Position numbers and translations under genes: made by a program. Under the pieces are notes generated by a model that worked only from the letters and a program-made list of their open reading frames with translations, had not been told where the DNA came from and searched no databases. From Blautia hansenii (lineage in GTDB: Bacteria; Bacillota; Clostridia; Lachnospirales; Lachnospiraceae): 64,000 nucleotides of DNA. The stretch lies in assembly GCF_013304445.1 (NCBI RefSeq), contig NZ_JAAITA010000002.1, forward strand, positions 62,001 through 126,000. Reading direction: 5' to 3'. How positions within the stretch are numbered: the stretch's first letter is position 1; every line of letters begins with the position of its first letter. Shown here one piece after another: positions 35,089 to 44,345 of this stretch.

Positions 35089-36927
35089 TTAAACAGCCTC
35101 AGCTTTCTCAAACTGGCTGTTGTACAGGTTTGCGTAGAAGCCGTTGGCGGCCAACAGGGATTCATGGGTTCCCTGTTCAATAATATCGCCGTCTTTCATA
35201 ACCAGAATCAAATCTGCGTCACGAATGGTAGACAGTCTGTGGGCAATGACAAAGCTGGTTCTGCCCCTCATGAGATTATCCATAGCAGCCTGAATCTGTT
35301 CTTCGGTTCTGGTATCCACAGAAGAAGTTGCTTCATCCAGAATCAGAATCTTATTGTCTGCCAAAATGGCTCTGGCAATGGTGAGCAGCTGCTTCTGTCC
35401 CTGGGAAATATTGCTGGTTTCTTCATTCAATACCATCTGATAACCGCCTGGCTGAGACATAATAAAGTGATGGGCATGAGCTGCCTTTGCTGCAGCGATA
35501 ACCTCCTCATCTGTAGCGTCCAGTCTTCCATAACGAATATTTTCCATAATGGTGCCGTGGAACAACCAGGTTTCCTGAAGTACCATGCCGAAAAGTTCCC
35601 GCAAATCCATTCGGTTGAAGTCTTTCAGATTGTGTCCGTCAATGAGAATCTCCCCAGAATTGACGTCATAGAAACGCATGAGCAGTTTTATCATCGTAGT
35701 TTTTCCGGCCCCTGTAGGTCCTACAATAGCCACCTTCTGTCCTGCTTTTACCACGCCGTTGAAATCGTGAATAATCATCTGTTCCGGATTATAACCGAAT
35801 GCTACATGGTTTGCTACCACGTTTCCTTCAATACTGCTGATGTCCACAGGATTTTCCACAGTCTGGTCTTCTTCTTCTACATCCAGAAATTCAAAGACAC
35901 GCTCTGCAGCGGCTGCAGAAGACTGCAGCATATTCGTCACCTGGGCAATCTGCTGAATGGGCTGGGTAAAGTTTCGGATATACTGGAAGAACGCCTGAAT
36001 ATCTCCCACCTTTACATCGCCTTTAATGACCATAAAACCACCCAGAAGTGCTACCATAACATATCCCAGATTTCCCACAAACTGCATAATCGGCATCATC
36101 ATACCGGAGAAAAACTGAGAACGCCAGCCGGAAGTATACAGCTTTTCGTTGGTTTCTTCAAAGGTACGGATAACGTCTTCTTCTTTGTTAAAGGCCTTTA
36201 CCACATTATGGCCGCTGTAGATTTCTTCCACCTGTCCGTTAACCTCACCCAGATATTTCTGCTGTGCCTGGAAATATTTTTGAGAGTGTTTCATAACCTT
36301 TCCGATAATCAGCATGGAAACCGGCAGAATCAAAAGCGCTGCCAGGGTCATCCACACATTGATAGACAGCATCATAATGAACACACCGATAAGAGTGGTC
36401 ACCGATGTAATAAGCTGGGTAAAACTCTGGTTGATACTGGTCTGAAGGGTATCCACATCGTTGGTAATTCTGGAAAGAATTTCTCCATGCGTTCTGCTCT
36501 CAAAATATTTCATAGGAATTCTGTTGATTTTTCCTGAAATATCTTTTCTCAAATTATAGGTAACGTTATTGGAAATTCCCGTCATAATAAATCCCTGAAT
36601 CAGGGAAAACAGCGCACTGACTACGTACAGTCCCAGCGCCCACAAAAGAAATGAGGCGATTTTTCCGAAATCAATGCCGCTTCCTCCGTTGATTTTCGAT
36701 ACCAGGCCGCTGTACAGTTCTGTGGTAGCTTTTCCCAGCACCTTCGGTCCGATAATATTGAAAACGGTACTTCCAATGGCAAACACAATCATGCACATAA
36801 GCTGTATGCGGTACCTTTTCATATAGGAAAGCAGTCTTTTCATAGCTGTTTTAAAGTCTTTTGCCTTTTCTGCAGACATGCCGCCGCCATGTCCGCCCAT
36901 AGGCCCTCTTGGTCTTGCATTACTCAT
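35089..36927 (-). CDS. ABC exporter half-transporter, catalytic NBD partner
   Basis: A 612-residue fused permease-ATPase with six membrane helices. Walker A is GPTGAGKTT and Walker B LILDEATSSVD with catalytic Glu. The signature, however, reads ISQGQKQ, degenerate. The start ATG 36927 (MSNARPRGP) has GGAGG nine bases upstream, and the gene overlaps the preceding ABC gene by eight bases. The N-terminus has a Gly/His-rich stretch (GPMGGHGGG). It forms a heterodimeric multidrug-type exporter with the upstream gene product. Confidence 0.94.
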   Translation of the reverse strand: MSNARPRGPMGGHGGGMSAEKAKDFKTAMKRLLSYMKRYRIQLMCMIVFAIGSTVFNIIGPKVLGKATTELYSGLVSKINGGSGIDFGKIASFLLWALGLYVVSALFSLIQGFIMTGISNNVTYNLRKDISGKINRIPMKYFESRTHGEILSRITNDVDTLQTSINQSFTQLITSVTTLIGVFIMMLSINVWMTLAALLILPVSMLIIGKVMKHSQKYFQAQQKYLGEVNGQVEEIYSGHNVVKAFNKEEDVIRTFEETNEKLYTSGWRSQFFSGMMMPIMQFVGNLGYVMVALLGGFMVIKGDVKVGDIQAFFQYIRNFTQPIQQIAQVTNMLQSSAAAAERVFEFLDVEEEDQTVENPVDISSIEGNVVANHVAFGYNPEQMIIHDFNGVVKAGQKVAIVGPTGAGKTTMIKLLMRFYDVNSGEILIDGHNLKDFNRMDLRELFGMVLQETWLFHGTIMENIRYGRLDATDEEVIAAAKAAHAHHFIMSQPGGYQMVLNEETSNISQGQKQLLTIARAILADNKILILDEATSSVDTRTEEQIQAAMDNLMRGRTSFVIAHRLSTIRDADLILVMKDGDIIEQGTHESLLAANGFYANLYNSQFEKAEAV

Positions 36928-39088
36928 CTGCCAATTCCTCCTCTGACAACTGTGACATAGCAATCTGACGATAGACATCACAGGATTTTAAAAGCTCTTT
37001 ATGGGTTCCCTGTCCAACCACTTTTCCTTCGTCCAGAACCAGAATCTTATCCGCATGGAGAATGGTACTGATTCTCTGGGCTACTATCAAGGTTGTGGCG
37101 TCTTTTGTTTCTTTCTTCAAGGCTCTTCTTAAAACTACATCCGTCTTATAATCCAGAGCAGAAAAACTGTCATCAAAAATATAAATTTCCGGTTCTTTGG
37201 CAATGGCTCTGGCTATGGAGAGACGCTGTTTCTGACCGCCGGATACATTGGAACCTCCTTGGGCAATGGCAGAATCCATACCATCTTCTTTATCCTGAAT
37301 AAATTCCCAGGCCTGGGCAATCTCTGCTGCTCTTTTTACTTCTGCTTCTGTGGCTTCCGGCTTTCCGTAACGGATATTGGAATCAATGGTTCCTGAGAAA
37401 AGCACACCCTTTTGAGGCACATAGCCAATGCGCTGCCGCAAGTCATGGAGTTTTATCTTCCGTATGTCCACACCGTCTACCAGAATCCGTCCGGAAGTCA
37501 CATCAAAGAATCTCGGTATCAGATTTACCAGGGTACTTTTTCCGCTTCCCGTGCTTCCGATAAAAGCCACCGTCTCACCCTTTTTGGCGTGAAAATCAAT
37601 ATCGGTTAAAGAAGCCCCGTCCGCACCGGGATACGTAAATCCCACATGCTCAAAGACCACATCTCCTTTTAATTCTGTGTTGACTTCCTGTGTCTCCTCT
37701 GCATCATGAATACTGACTTCGGTTTCCAGCACTTCGTTGATACGGGTTGCAGATACCTTTGCACGCGGAATCATAATGGACATCATGGTTATCATCAGGA
37801 ACGCCATAATAATCTGCATAGCGTACTGCATAAACGCCATCATATTACCTACCTGCATAGTACCGTCATTCACTGCATGAGAACCATTCCATACAATTAA
37901 TACCGTAACGCAGTTCATCAAAAGCATCATCACCGGCATCATAAAGGTCATGCAGCGGTTTACAAACAGGTTGGTCTTCATCAGTTTTACATTGGCGTCT
38001 TCAAAACGTTCTTCTTCATGTTTCTCACGGCTGAAGGCACGGATAACAGACACACCGGTAAGAATTTCTCTGGCTACCAGATTCAATTCGTCAATGAGGT
38101 ACTGCAGCTTCGTAAACTTGGGCATGGCAATTTTAAACAAAAAGGCCACAAAGAGTATAATTAATACCACTGCCAGTCCTAAAATCCATGTCATGGATGC
38201 GTCGGTCTGAAATACCTTATACACACCGCCGAGTCCCAGAATGGGAGCATACAGTACAATACGGAACAGCAGTGTGAACAAAAGCTGTACCTGCTGCACA
38301 TCATTGGTGCTTCTGGTTATCAGGGAAGCTGTAGAAAAATGATTCAGTTCCCCGCCGGAAAAGGAAATAACTTTTCTGTATACCTGATTTCTCAGATTCT
38401 TTCCAAGGGTTGCCGCAGCCTGGGAAGACAGGAACGTTACCGTAACTGCTGCTGCCATTGCCAGAAGCGCCAGCCCCAGCATTTTCAATCCGCTGCCTAA
38501 AATGTACTGTGTCTGCATGGCATCCAGGTCTTTTCCCTGCGCCTCATATTCACTCTGCACAAAAAGCACGGAACTCTGGGTGATAATAGACTCCGGCATG
38601 TCTTCAAACTTCTCCGTCATGCCTTTTGTCATGGCCTGCAGCTGCTCCTTTGGCATTTGAGAAAACAGTTCCAGTAAATTGGTCTCCTTTGGTACCTGCA
38701 GCTGTTCTTTTATCTTGGTTACTTCTGCAGAGGAATCATCCCAAAGTCCGCTGACTACCATTTCGGGAATCCCCAGAATCTGATTCAAGTCTTCCCGTTC
38801 TTCCTCTGTTACATCTTTTAACCGGTAAACATCTCCATCTTCTTTATAAAAATCTTTTACCTTTTTGGCATCTTTTTCATCCATAAACAGACAGACCTGC
38901 TCCATGGATTCTTTTCGCAGGGTTTCCGGCACTCCGTCTTCAATGCCCTTCTGCTGGATACCCACATTGACAATTTTGGATGTGTAATCCGGCAGAGATA
39001 AATCACAAAATGCCTGAACAAATAAAAGAAGGATAATCATGACAATATAGTGCCACCGTTCCTTCATATAATGAAACATTTTTAACAT
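36920..39088 (-). CDS. ABC exporter half-transporter with large extracytoplasmic loop
   Basis: A 722-residue fused permease-ATPase. Between the first and second membrane helices lies a charged insert of about 160 residues (from about 40 to 195), predicted to be outside the membrane. Walker A is GSTGSGKST, signature VSGGQKQR, and Walker B YIFDDSFSALD, with Asp in place of the catalytic Glu. Together with the ISQGQ signature of its partner this makes one degenerate ATP site, as in heterodimeric exporters of the BmrCD type. It overlaps the MarR gene by seven bases. Substrate unknown. Confidence 0.93.
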   Translation of the reverse strand: MLKMFHYMKERWHYIVMIILLLFVQAFCDLSLPDYTSKIVNVGIQQKGIEDGVPETLRKESMEQVCLFMDEKDAKKVKDFYKEDGDVYRLKDVTEEEREDLNQILGIPEMVVSGLWDDSSAEVTKIKEQLQVPKETNLLELFSQMPKEQLQAMTKGMTEKFEDMPESIITQSSVLFVQSEYEAQGKDLDAMQTQYILGSGLKMLGLALLAMAAAVTVTFLSSQAAATLGKNLRNQVYRKVISFSGGELNHFSTASLITRSTNDVQQVQLLFTLLFRIVLYAPILGLGGVYKVFQTDASMTWILGLAVVLIILFVAFLFKIAMPKFTKLQYLIDELNLVAREILTGVSVIRAFSREKHEEERFEDANVKLMKTNLFVNRCMTFMMPVMMLLMNCVTVLIVWNGSHAVNDGTMQVGNMMAFMQYAMQIIMAFLMITMMSIMIPRAKVSATRINEVLETEVSIHDAEETQEVNTELKGDVVFEHVGFTYPGADGASLTDIDFHAKKGETVAFIGSTGSGKSTLVNLIPRFFDVTSGRILVDGVDIRKIKLHDLRQRIGYVPQKGVLFSGTIDSNIRYGKPEATEAEVKRAAEIAQAWEFIQDKEDGMDSAIAQGGSNVSGGQKQRLSIARAIAKEPEIYIFDDSFSALDYKTDVVLRRALKKETKDATTLIVAQRISTILHADKILVLDEGKVVGQGTHKELLKSCDVYRQIAMSQLSEEELADE

Positions 39089-39558
39089 AAAGTCCTCCTT
39101 TGCTGGCTGTCACCTTCTAAATTATTTTCCGCCTCCAGGTTCGCAATCATCTGGTCAAAAAAACGCTTCATCAGACACCTTTCACTTTCGGAAAAGCCCT
39201 TAAAAATGATTTTTTCACTTTTCTCTACCTGGCGCTGGGCCTTTTCTATGAGTTCTCGTCCCCGTTCGGTCAGATAAATGCGGATTCTTCTCTGGTCCTG
39301 TTCGTCACTTTTCCGCTCTATAAGACCGCTTTTTTCCAGACGCTTCATAGAAACTGCCACCGTAGGCGCGCTGATATGAAGATTTTCCGAAATTTCCTTC
39401 TGGCTCATCCCTTCTTTTCTGCTCAGCTGCATCAACAAGGGCATTTGCTTGGGATGAATCCCTGTTTCGCTGAGAAGACAGAAAGTATTGCGGAAATACA
39501 GGTGCGTCAGCTTTACAACTCTTGCCTGAATGCTGTCTTCTTTTTCCATATCTATCAT
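39082..39558 (-). CDS. MarR-family regulator of the ABC exporter
   Basis: A 158-residue winged-helix protein (GMSQKEISENLHISAPTVAVS, then MKRLEKSGLIERKSDEQDQRR). It begins at ATG 39558 with GGAGA upstream and overlaps the first ABC gene, so the three genes form one operon. The promoter carries GTTAGTCGACTAAC near the transcription start. Autoregulation and induction by an exported compound are likely but inferred. Confidence 0.92.
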   Translation of the reverse strand: MIDMEKEDSIQARVVKLTHLYFRNTFCLLSETGIHPKQMPLLMQLSRKEGMSQKEISENLHISAPTVAVSMKRLEKSGLIERKSDEQDQRRIRIYLTERGRELIEKAQRQVEKSEKIIFKGFSESERCLMKRFFDQMIANLEAENNLEGDSQQRRTLC

Positions 39559-39576
39559 TCCGATTCTCCTTTCTTA

Positions 39577-39621
39577 GTTAGTCGACTAACTTATATTATG
39601 TCACATTTTACTAAATTGCAA
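39577..39621 (-). promoter_or_regulatory. Promoter and operator of the MarR-ABC operon
   Basis: TTGCAA (39621-39616), 17 bases, TAATAT (39598-39593) on the minus strand, then the perfect 14-bp palindrome GTTAGTCGACTAAC (39577-39590) at the transcription start. Confidence 0.8.
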
Positions 39622-39672
39622 GTCACATTTTTATATTTTACACTTTTTTTAGAAATTACTCCCAAAAAATTA

Positions 39673-39730
39673 ATTAGTCATCTAACAGTATCATTTCGCT
39701 CTTGCACCCGTGTGTGTGTCCTGTTATAAT
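39673..39730 (+). promoter_or_regulatory. Promoter of shikimate kinase with a second MarR-like operator upstream
   Basis: TTGCAC (39702-39707), 17 bases, TATAAT (39725-39730). ATTAGTCATCTAAC at 39673-39686 matches the MarR palindrome at 39577 in 12 of 14 positions, so the regulator may also touch this promoter or bind both sites cooperatively. Confidence 0.6.
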
Positions 39731-39793
39731 AAGTATAACATTTTCACAGTTTAACTCGAAAAAGTATCTGTATTTAGAAAGGCAGGATTTCAT

Positions 39794-40324
39794 ATGTCAC
39801 AGACAAAGAACAAAGGCTCTCTCCCCTTTAATCTCATACTTATCGGCTTTATGGGAACAGGAAAAAGCACGGTTGCCCGCTGTTTAGGGAAAAAATGCGC
39901 TATGGAAATTATTGAAATGGATGAAGAAATTGTCCGGCGGGAGCAGAGGAGTATTCCTGAAATCTTTCAGCAGCAGGGAGAAGCCTATTTCAGGAATCTG
40001 GAAACCGGTCTTTTAAAAGAATTACAAAAAGAAACGAATAAAATCATTTCCTGCGGCGGCGGCGCTGCCCTTCGTGCAGAAAATGTAGCCGAAATGAAAA
40101 AAAACGGAAAAGTCATACTGCTGACAGCCGAACCCCAGACCATTCTGAATCGGGTGAAGTATGACAATTCCCGTCCTATTTTAAAAAATCGCAAAACCGT
40201 TGCGGATATTGCCGAATTGATGGAAAAACGCCAGAAAAAATATCTGGCTGCTGCTGATCTGGTTATTTCCACTGACAATAAAAATATTGGGCAAATCTGT
40301 GAGGATATCCTGCATGCGCTCTAA
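39794..40324 (+). CDS. aroK: Shikimate kinase
   Basis: Phosphorylates shikimate in the aromatic pathway. The 176 residues begin with a short tail, then Walker A LIGFMGTGKSTVARCLG, the shikimate-binding EMDEEIVRR and ISCGGGAAL, and the lid region NSRPILKNR. This is the standard length. It is separate from aroF in the window, and its stop codon overlaps that of the convergent MATE gene by four bases. Confidence 0.94.
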   Translation: MSQTKNKGSLPFNLILIGFMGTGKSTVARCLGKKCAMEIIEMDEEIVRREQRSIPEIFQQQGEAYFRNLETGLLKELQKETNKIISCGGGAALRAENVAEMKKNGKVILLTAEPQTILNRVKYDNSRPILKNRKTVADIAELMEKRQKKYLAAADLVISTDNKNIGQICEDILHAL

Positions 40325-41712
40325 GGGCGTTTCCCTCCTCTTGACAGCTCCGGCAGCACTACACAGAGCATGGTGACAAAGCAGGCCGTTCCACCGATAA
40401 AATTGGAAATGGGCTCTGCCAGGAAAACGCCTTTGGCTCCAAGTCCTGCCACAGAGGGCAGCCACAGGGTAAGCGGTATGACAATCACCGCTTTGCGAAG
40501 CAGCGAGAAAAAGATTGCCTGCTTTGCTTTTCCCAATGCGGTAAACACACTCTGTCCCGCAAACTGCAGAGACATAAAGCAAAATCCAAAGAAATAAATC
40601 CGCATGGACGGCACGCCCAGCTTCAAAAGTTCTTCCCCTCCGTTAAAAAGACGGATAAACACAGCCGGAAACAGCATAGTAAAAATCCAGACCACCGTAG
40701 TGTATGCCATGCATACCACAGACATAATCTTAATCCCTGTCCGTACTCTTCCATACTCCCGTGCTCCGTAATTAAATCCCAGCACCGGCTGTGCCCCCTG
40801 GGTAAATCCCTGAGAAGGCACGCTTAACACCTCTCGCACAGAATTAACAATCGTCATAATTCCCACATACACATCTCCGCCAACGGACTGAAGCGTAACA
40901 TTGCAGACCACCTGTACGGCACAGTTGGTTGCCGCCATAATAAACCCGGAAAGCCCCAGTGCCAGAATCTCCTTCATGCAGCCAAAATCCGGCTTCATAT
41001 ACCGTCTTTGCAGTTTCAAAAGCGTCTTCTTTCCCCTGAGGAAAAATACCACCCATAAAGCTGACACTGTCTGAGAAATCACCGTAGCCACTGCTGCTCC
41101 CTTTACCCCCATGTGAAAACCGAAAATAAAAACCGGGTCTAAAATAATATTTATGACCGCGCCTATGAGCACTGTACACATACCGGTTCCGGCAAATCCC
41201 TGACAGTTGATAAAGCCATTCATGGACAAGGTTATCATCACGCAGACGGTTCCCAGCAGATAAATACTCAGATAGTCATTCGCATAACCGAAAGTATCCC
41301 TGCTGGCTCCCAGCGCGTACAATAGGGGGTCTTTTATCAAAAATCCCACCACCGTGAGAAGGACACCCATAACAAGCGTCATGAGAAAAGAATTCCCCAT
41401 AATACGCCCGGCCTTCTCCATATTTCCTCGCCCTCTTTCAATGGAACACAGGGGCGCTCCCCCGGTTCCCACAAGGTAAGAAAAAGCCGTAATGGCGGTG
41501 ATGACAGGAAACGCCACCCCCAGACCTGTAAGGGCCGCCGCACTGGCTCCCGGAAGTCGGCCAATATAAACCCGGTCTACAATATTATAAAGCACATTGA
41601 TAAACTGTGCCAGAATCAAAGGAAGAGACAGCCGAAAAATATTTCCCAACATACTTCCTCTGGAAAAATCATGTTCCTCTGCACTGTGCAGAGTTTTTAC
41701 CCTTGTACCCAC
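40321..41712 (-). CDS. MATE family efflux transporter
   Basis: A 463-residue membrane protein with about 12 segments in two halves. It reads FRLSLPLILAQFINVLYNIVD near the start, then VYIGRLPGASAAALTGLG, characteristic of MATE exporters. The start is GTG at 41712, with AGGAAG eight bases upstream; a nearby ATG is out of frame. Monocistronic, substrate unknown. It is not closely similar to the other two MATE proteins in the window. Confidence 0.92.
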   Translation of the reverse strand: MGTRVKTLHSAEEHDFSRGSMLGNIFRLSLPLILAQFINVLYNIVDRVYIGRLPGASAAALTGLGVAFPVITAITAFSYLVGTGGAPLCSIERGRGNMEKAGRIMGNSFLMTLVMGVLLTVVGFLIKDPLLYALGASRDTFGYANDYLSIYLLGTVCVMITLSMNGFINCQGFAGTGMCTVLIGAVINIILDPVFIFGFHMGVKGAAVATVISQTVSALWVVFFLRGKKTLLKLQRRYMKPDFGCMKEILALGLSGFIMAATNCAVQVVCNVTLQSVGGDVYVGIMTIVNSVREVLSVPSQGFTQGAQPVLGFNYGAREYGRVRTGIKIMSVVCMAYTTVVWIFTMLFPAVFIRLFNGGEELLKLGVPSMRIYFFGFCFMSLQFAGQSVFTALGKAKQAIFFSLLRKAVIVIPLTLWLPSVAGLGAKGVFLAEPISNFIGGTACFVTMLCVVLPELSRGGKRP

Positions 41713-41739
41713 ATTTCCACTTCCTATCTCAAAAACCTT

Positions 41740-42957
41740 TTATTTCTGCCGGTAAGTAGTCAGGAAGTCTGCCAGTTTATCAGCCGCCTTTCCAAGAACC
41801 TCCACATTAGGCAGATACACAATGCGGAAATGGTTCGGCTGTCCCCAGTTAAATCCTTTTCCGCAGGTAATGAGAATCTTCTTTTCATGAAGCAAATCCA
41901 AGGCAAATTTCTCGTCATCATGAATGTTGAATTTCTCTGTGTCAATCTTGGGGAAAATATAAAAAGCCGCTTTTGGCTTCACAGCAGAAAGTCCCGGTAT
42001 GTCTTTAATAGCATTGTAAATAAACTCTCTCTGCTCATAAATTCTGCCTCCCGGCACCAGATATTCGTTCACACTCTGATAACCGCCAAGAGCCGTCTGC
42101 ACCACTGCCTGGGCCGGCACATTGGAACACAGGCGCATATTGGAAAGCATATTTAAGCCCTCTATGTATCCCTTTCCCTTTTCCTTTGCCCCGCTTAACA
42201 CCATCCAGCCGCAGCGGAAACCTGCAATCATATGAGATTTGGAAAGTCCGTTTAAGGTTACGCAGAACAAATCCGGCGCCAGAGACGCAATGGAGGTATG
42301 GGTAATGCCGTCCATAACCAGACGGTCGTAAATCTCGTCTGAAAAAATCATCAGTTCGTGTTCTCTTGCCACATCTACAATCTTCTGCAGCACTTCTTTT
42401 GGATACACTGCTCCAGTAGGATTGTTTGGATTAATCAGGACAATGGCCTTTGTCTTATCTGTAATTTTGCTCTTAATATCCTCTACATCCGGATACCACT
42501 CCGACTGCTCATCACAGATATAATGTACCGCTTTTCCGCCTGCCAGAGTCACACAGCCGGTCCAGAGGGGATAATCCGGGGAAGGCACCAGAATTTCGTC
42601 TCCGCTGTCCACCAGTCCCTGCATAGCCATATTAATCAACTCACTGACGCCGTTTCCTGTATAAATATCATTGATAGACACATTGGGAATCTTTTTAAGC
42701 TGACAATACTGCATAATGGCTTTTCGGGCTGCAAAAATCCCCTTAGAATCCGAATATCCCTGGCTTTCTCTCAAGGTATAAATCATATCCAGAATGACTT
42801 CTTCCGGGGCTGAGAACCCAAACGGCGCAGGATTGCCGATATTCAGTTTTAAAATATCAATTCCGCTTTCCTGCATCCGGTTCGCTTCGTCCAGAACCGG
42901 TCCCCTTACGTCATAACATACATTGTCCAGTTTTGATGATTTCTGAAATGTTCTCAT
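41740..42957 (-). CDS. Pyridoxal-phosphate aminotransferase (AlaA-like)
   Basis: A 405-residue class I aminotransferase. The motif NPNNPTGAVYPKEVL, the PLP-site region FSDEIYDRL and the lysine loop GLSKSHMIAGFRCGWM are present. The N-terminal VCYDVRGPVLDEANRM and the overall length match the AlaA group, which makes alanine from pyruvate and glutamate. That substrate is an inference; aspartate or aromatic use cannot be excluded. GAGGG precedes the start. Confidence 0.87.
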   Translation of the reverse strand: MRTFQKSSKLDNVCYDVRGPVLDEANRMQESGIDILKLNIGNPAPFGFSAPEEVILDMIYTLRESQGYSDSKGIFAARKAIMQYCQLKKIPNVSINDIYTGNGVSELINMAMQGLVDSGDEILVPSPDYPLWTGCVTLAGGKAVHYICDEQSEWYPDVEDIKSKITDKTKAIVLINPNNPTGAVYPKEVLQKIVDVAREHELMIFSDEIYDRLVMDGITHTSIASLAPDLFCVTLNGLSKSHMIAGFRCGWMVLSGAKEKGKGYIEGLNMLSNMRLCSNVPAQAVVQTALGGYQSVNEYLVPGGRIYEQREFIYNAIKDIPGLSAVKPKAAFYIFPKIDTEKFNIHDDEKFALDLLHEKKILITCGKGFNWGQPNHFRIVYLPNVEVLGKAADKLADFLTTYRQK

Positions 42958-43016
42958 ATTTCTGCCCTCGTTTTCTTTTTTATAACAATAGATTTTATCA
43001 CTTTAGTCTGGGAAAC

Positions 43017-44336
43017 TCAACTGTTTTCCCGAATCTTTCGGAAATATTCCTGTATCTCCTGCTCATACCCATTGTCTGTTGGACGATAAAAGACTCTGCC
43101 TTCTAATTCGGAGGGCAGATACTGCTGCTTTACATAATGATTGGGATAATCATGAGCATACTGGTATCCTATTCCATGCCCCATTTTGGCTGCCCCTTTA
43201 TAATGAGAATCCTGAAGATGGACCGGCACGGTGGTTTTCACAGAGCGCACTGCTTCCATGGCCTCGTCCACGGCCAGATAAGCTGCATTGCTCTTAGGCG
43301 CACTGGCTACATAAGTGACTGCCTGAGCCAGGGGAATCCGCGCTTCCGGCATGCCAAGGCGTTCTACGGCCTGAGCTGCCGCTACCGCTACCTGCAGTGC
43401 CTGAGGGTCTGCATTTCCCACATCCTCTGCCGCACAAATCATAATTCTGCGGGCAATAAATTTAATGTCTTCCCCTGCGTACAGCATTTTAGCAAGGTAA
43501 AATACCGCTGCATCCGGGTCAGAGCCCCGCATACTTTTAATAAAAGCAGAAATGGTGTCATAATGGTTGTCCCCTGTCTTGTCGTAGCGCACCACCCGTT
43601 TCTGAATACACTGAGACGCTGTTTCCAAATCGATATGGATTTTCCCGTCTTCGCTCTTTTCCGTGGTTAAAACTCCCAGTTCCAAGGCGTTTAAAGCCGC
43701 CCTGGCGTCGCCTCCTGAAATATCTGCCAGAAATTCTTTGGCCTCATCCTCCAATACAGCGCCATAGCTTCCCATTCCCCGCTCCGTATCTGTGGCAGCC
43801 CTCTCCAGCAGTTTGCAGATATCTTCTTTTTTCAAAGGCTTTAGTTCAAAGACAATAGAACGGGAAATCAAAGCTCCATTTACCTCAAAATAAGGATTTT
43901 CCGTGGTAGCACCGATTAAAATCAACGTGCCGTCCTCTACGAAAGGAAGCAGATAGTCCTGCTGTCCCTTATTGAATCGGTGAATTTCGTCTACAAACAA
44001 AATGGTTTTCTTTCCGTACATACCCAGGTGCTGCTGCGCCTCCTTCACCACTTCCTCCATATCTTTTTTTCCGGCAACTGTGGCGTTAATCTGCTGAAAC
44101 CGGGAACTGGTGGTGTTGGCAATGACCTTGGCCAGCGTCGTTTTTCCGGTTCCCGGCGGGCCGTAAAAAATCACGCTTCCCAGTTTATCCGCCTTAATGG
44201 CACGGTAGAGCAGTTTATCTTTTCCGATAATATGTTCCTGCCCTGCCACCTCCTCTAAGGTGCGCGGCCGCATGCGGGACGCCAGAGGAGATTCATTTTC
44301 CAGAGTCTGTTCTTTCATATAATCAAATAAATCCAT
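43017..44336 (-). CDS. rarA: Replication-associated recombination protein A
   Basis: A 439-residue AAA+ ATPase acting at stalled replication forks, related to clamp loaders. Walker A is FYGPPGTGKTTLAKVI, Walker B ILFVDEIHRFNKGQQD, and sensor 1 IGATTENPYFEVN. The C-terminal oligomerisation domain contains the family motif HYKGAAKMGHGIGYQYAHD. The start has TAGGAGA upstream, nine bases after the polysaccharide deacetylase stop, so the two are probably cotranscribed. Confidence 0.95.
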   Translation of the reverse strand: MDLFDYMKEQTLENESPLASRMRPRTLEEVAGQEHIIGKDKLLYRAIKADKLGSVIFYGPPGTGKTTLAKVIANTTSSRFQQINATVAGKKDMEEVVKEAQQHLGMYGKKTILFVDEIHRFNKGQQDYLLPFVEDGTLILIGATTENPYFEVNGALISRSIVFELKPLKKEDICKLLERAATDTERGMGSYGAVLEDEAKEFLADISGGDARAALNALELGVLTTEKSEDGKIHIDLETASQCIQKRVVRYDKTGDNHYDTISAFIKSMRGSDPDAAVFYLAKMLYAGEDIKFIARRIMICAAEDVGNADPQALQVAVAAAQAVERLGMPEARIPLAQAVTYVASAPKSNAAYLAVDEAMEAVRSVKTTVPVHLQDSHYKGAAKMGHGIGYQYAHDYPNHYVKQQYLPSELEGRVFYRPTDNGYEQEIQEYFRKIRENS

Positions 44337-44345
44337 ACGCTTCTC

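Noticed and set aside
35164-36537. Long antisense reading frame (457 codons) opposite the ABC exporter gene
   Set aside because: No ribosome binding site or family resemblance; the opposite strand encodes an obvious ABC transporter.
39708-39719. TGTGTGTG run upstream of aroK
   Set aside because: Only the spacer of a normal promoter; too short to be a variable repeat.
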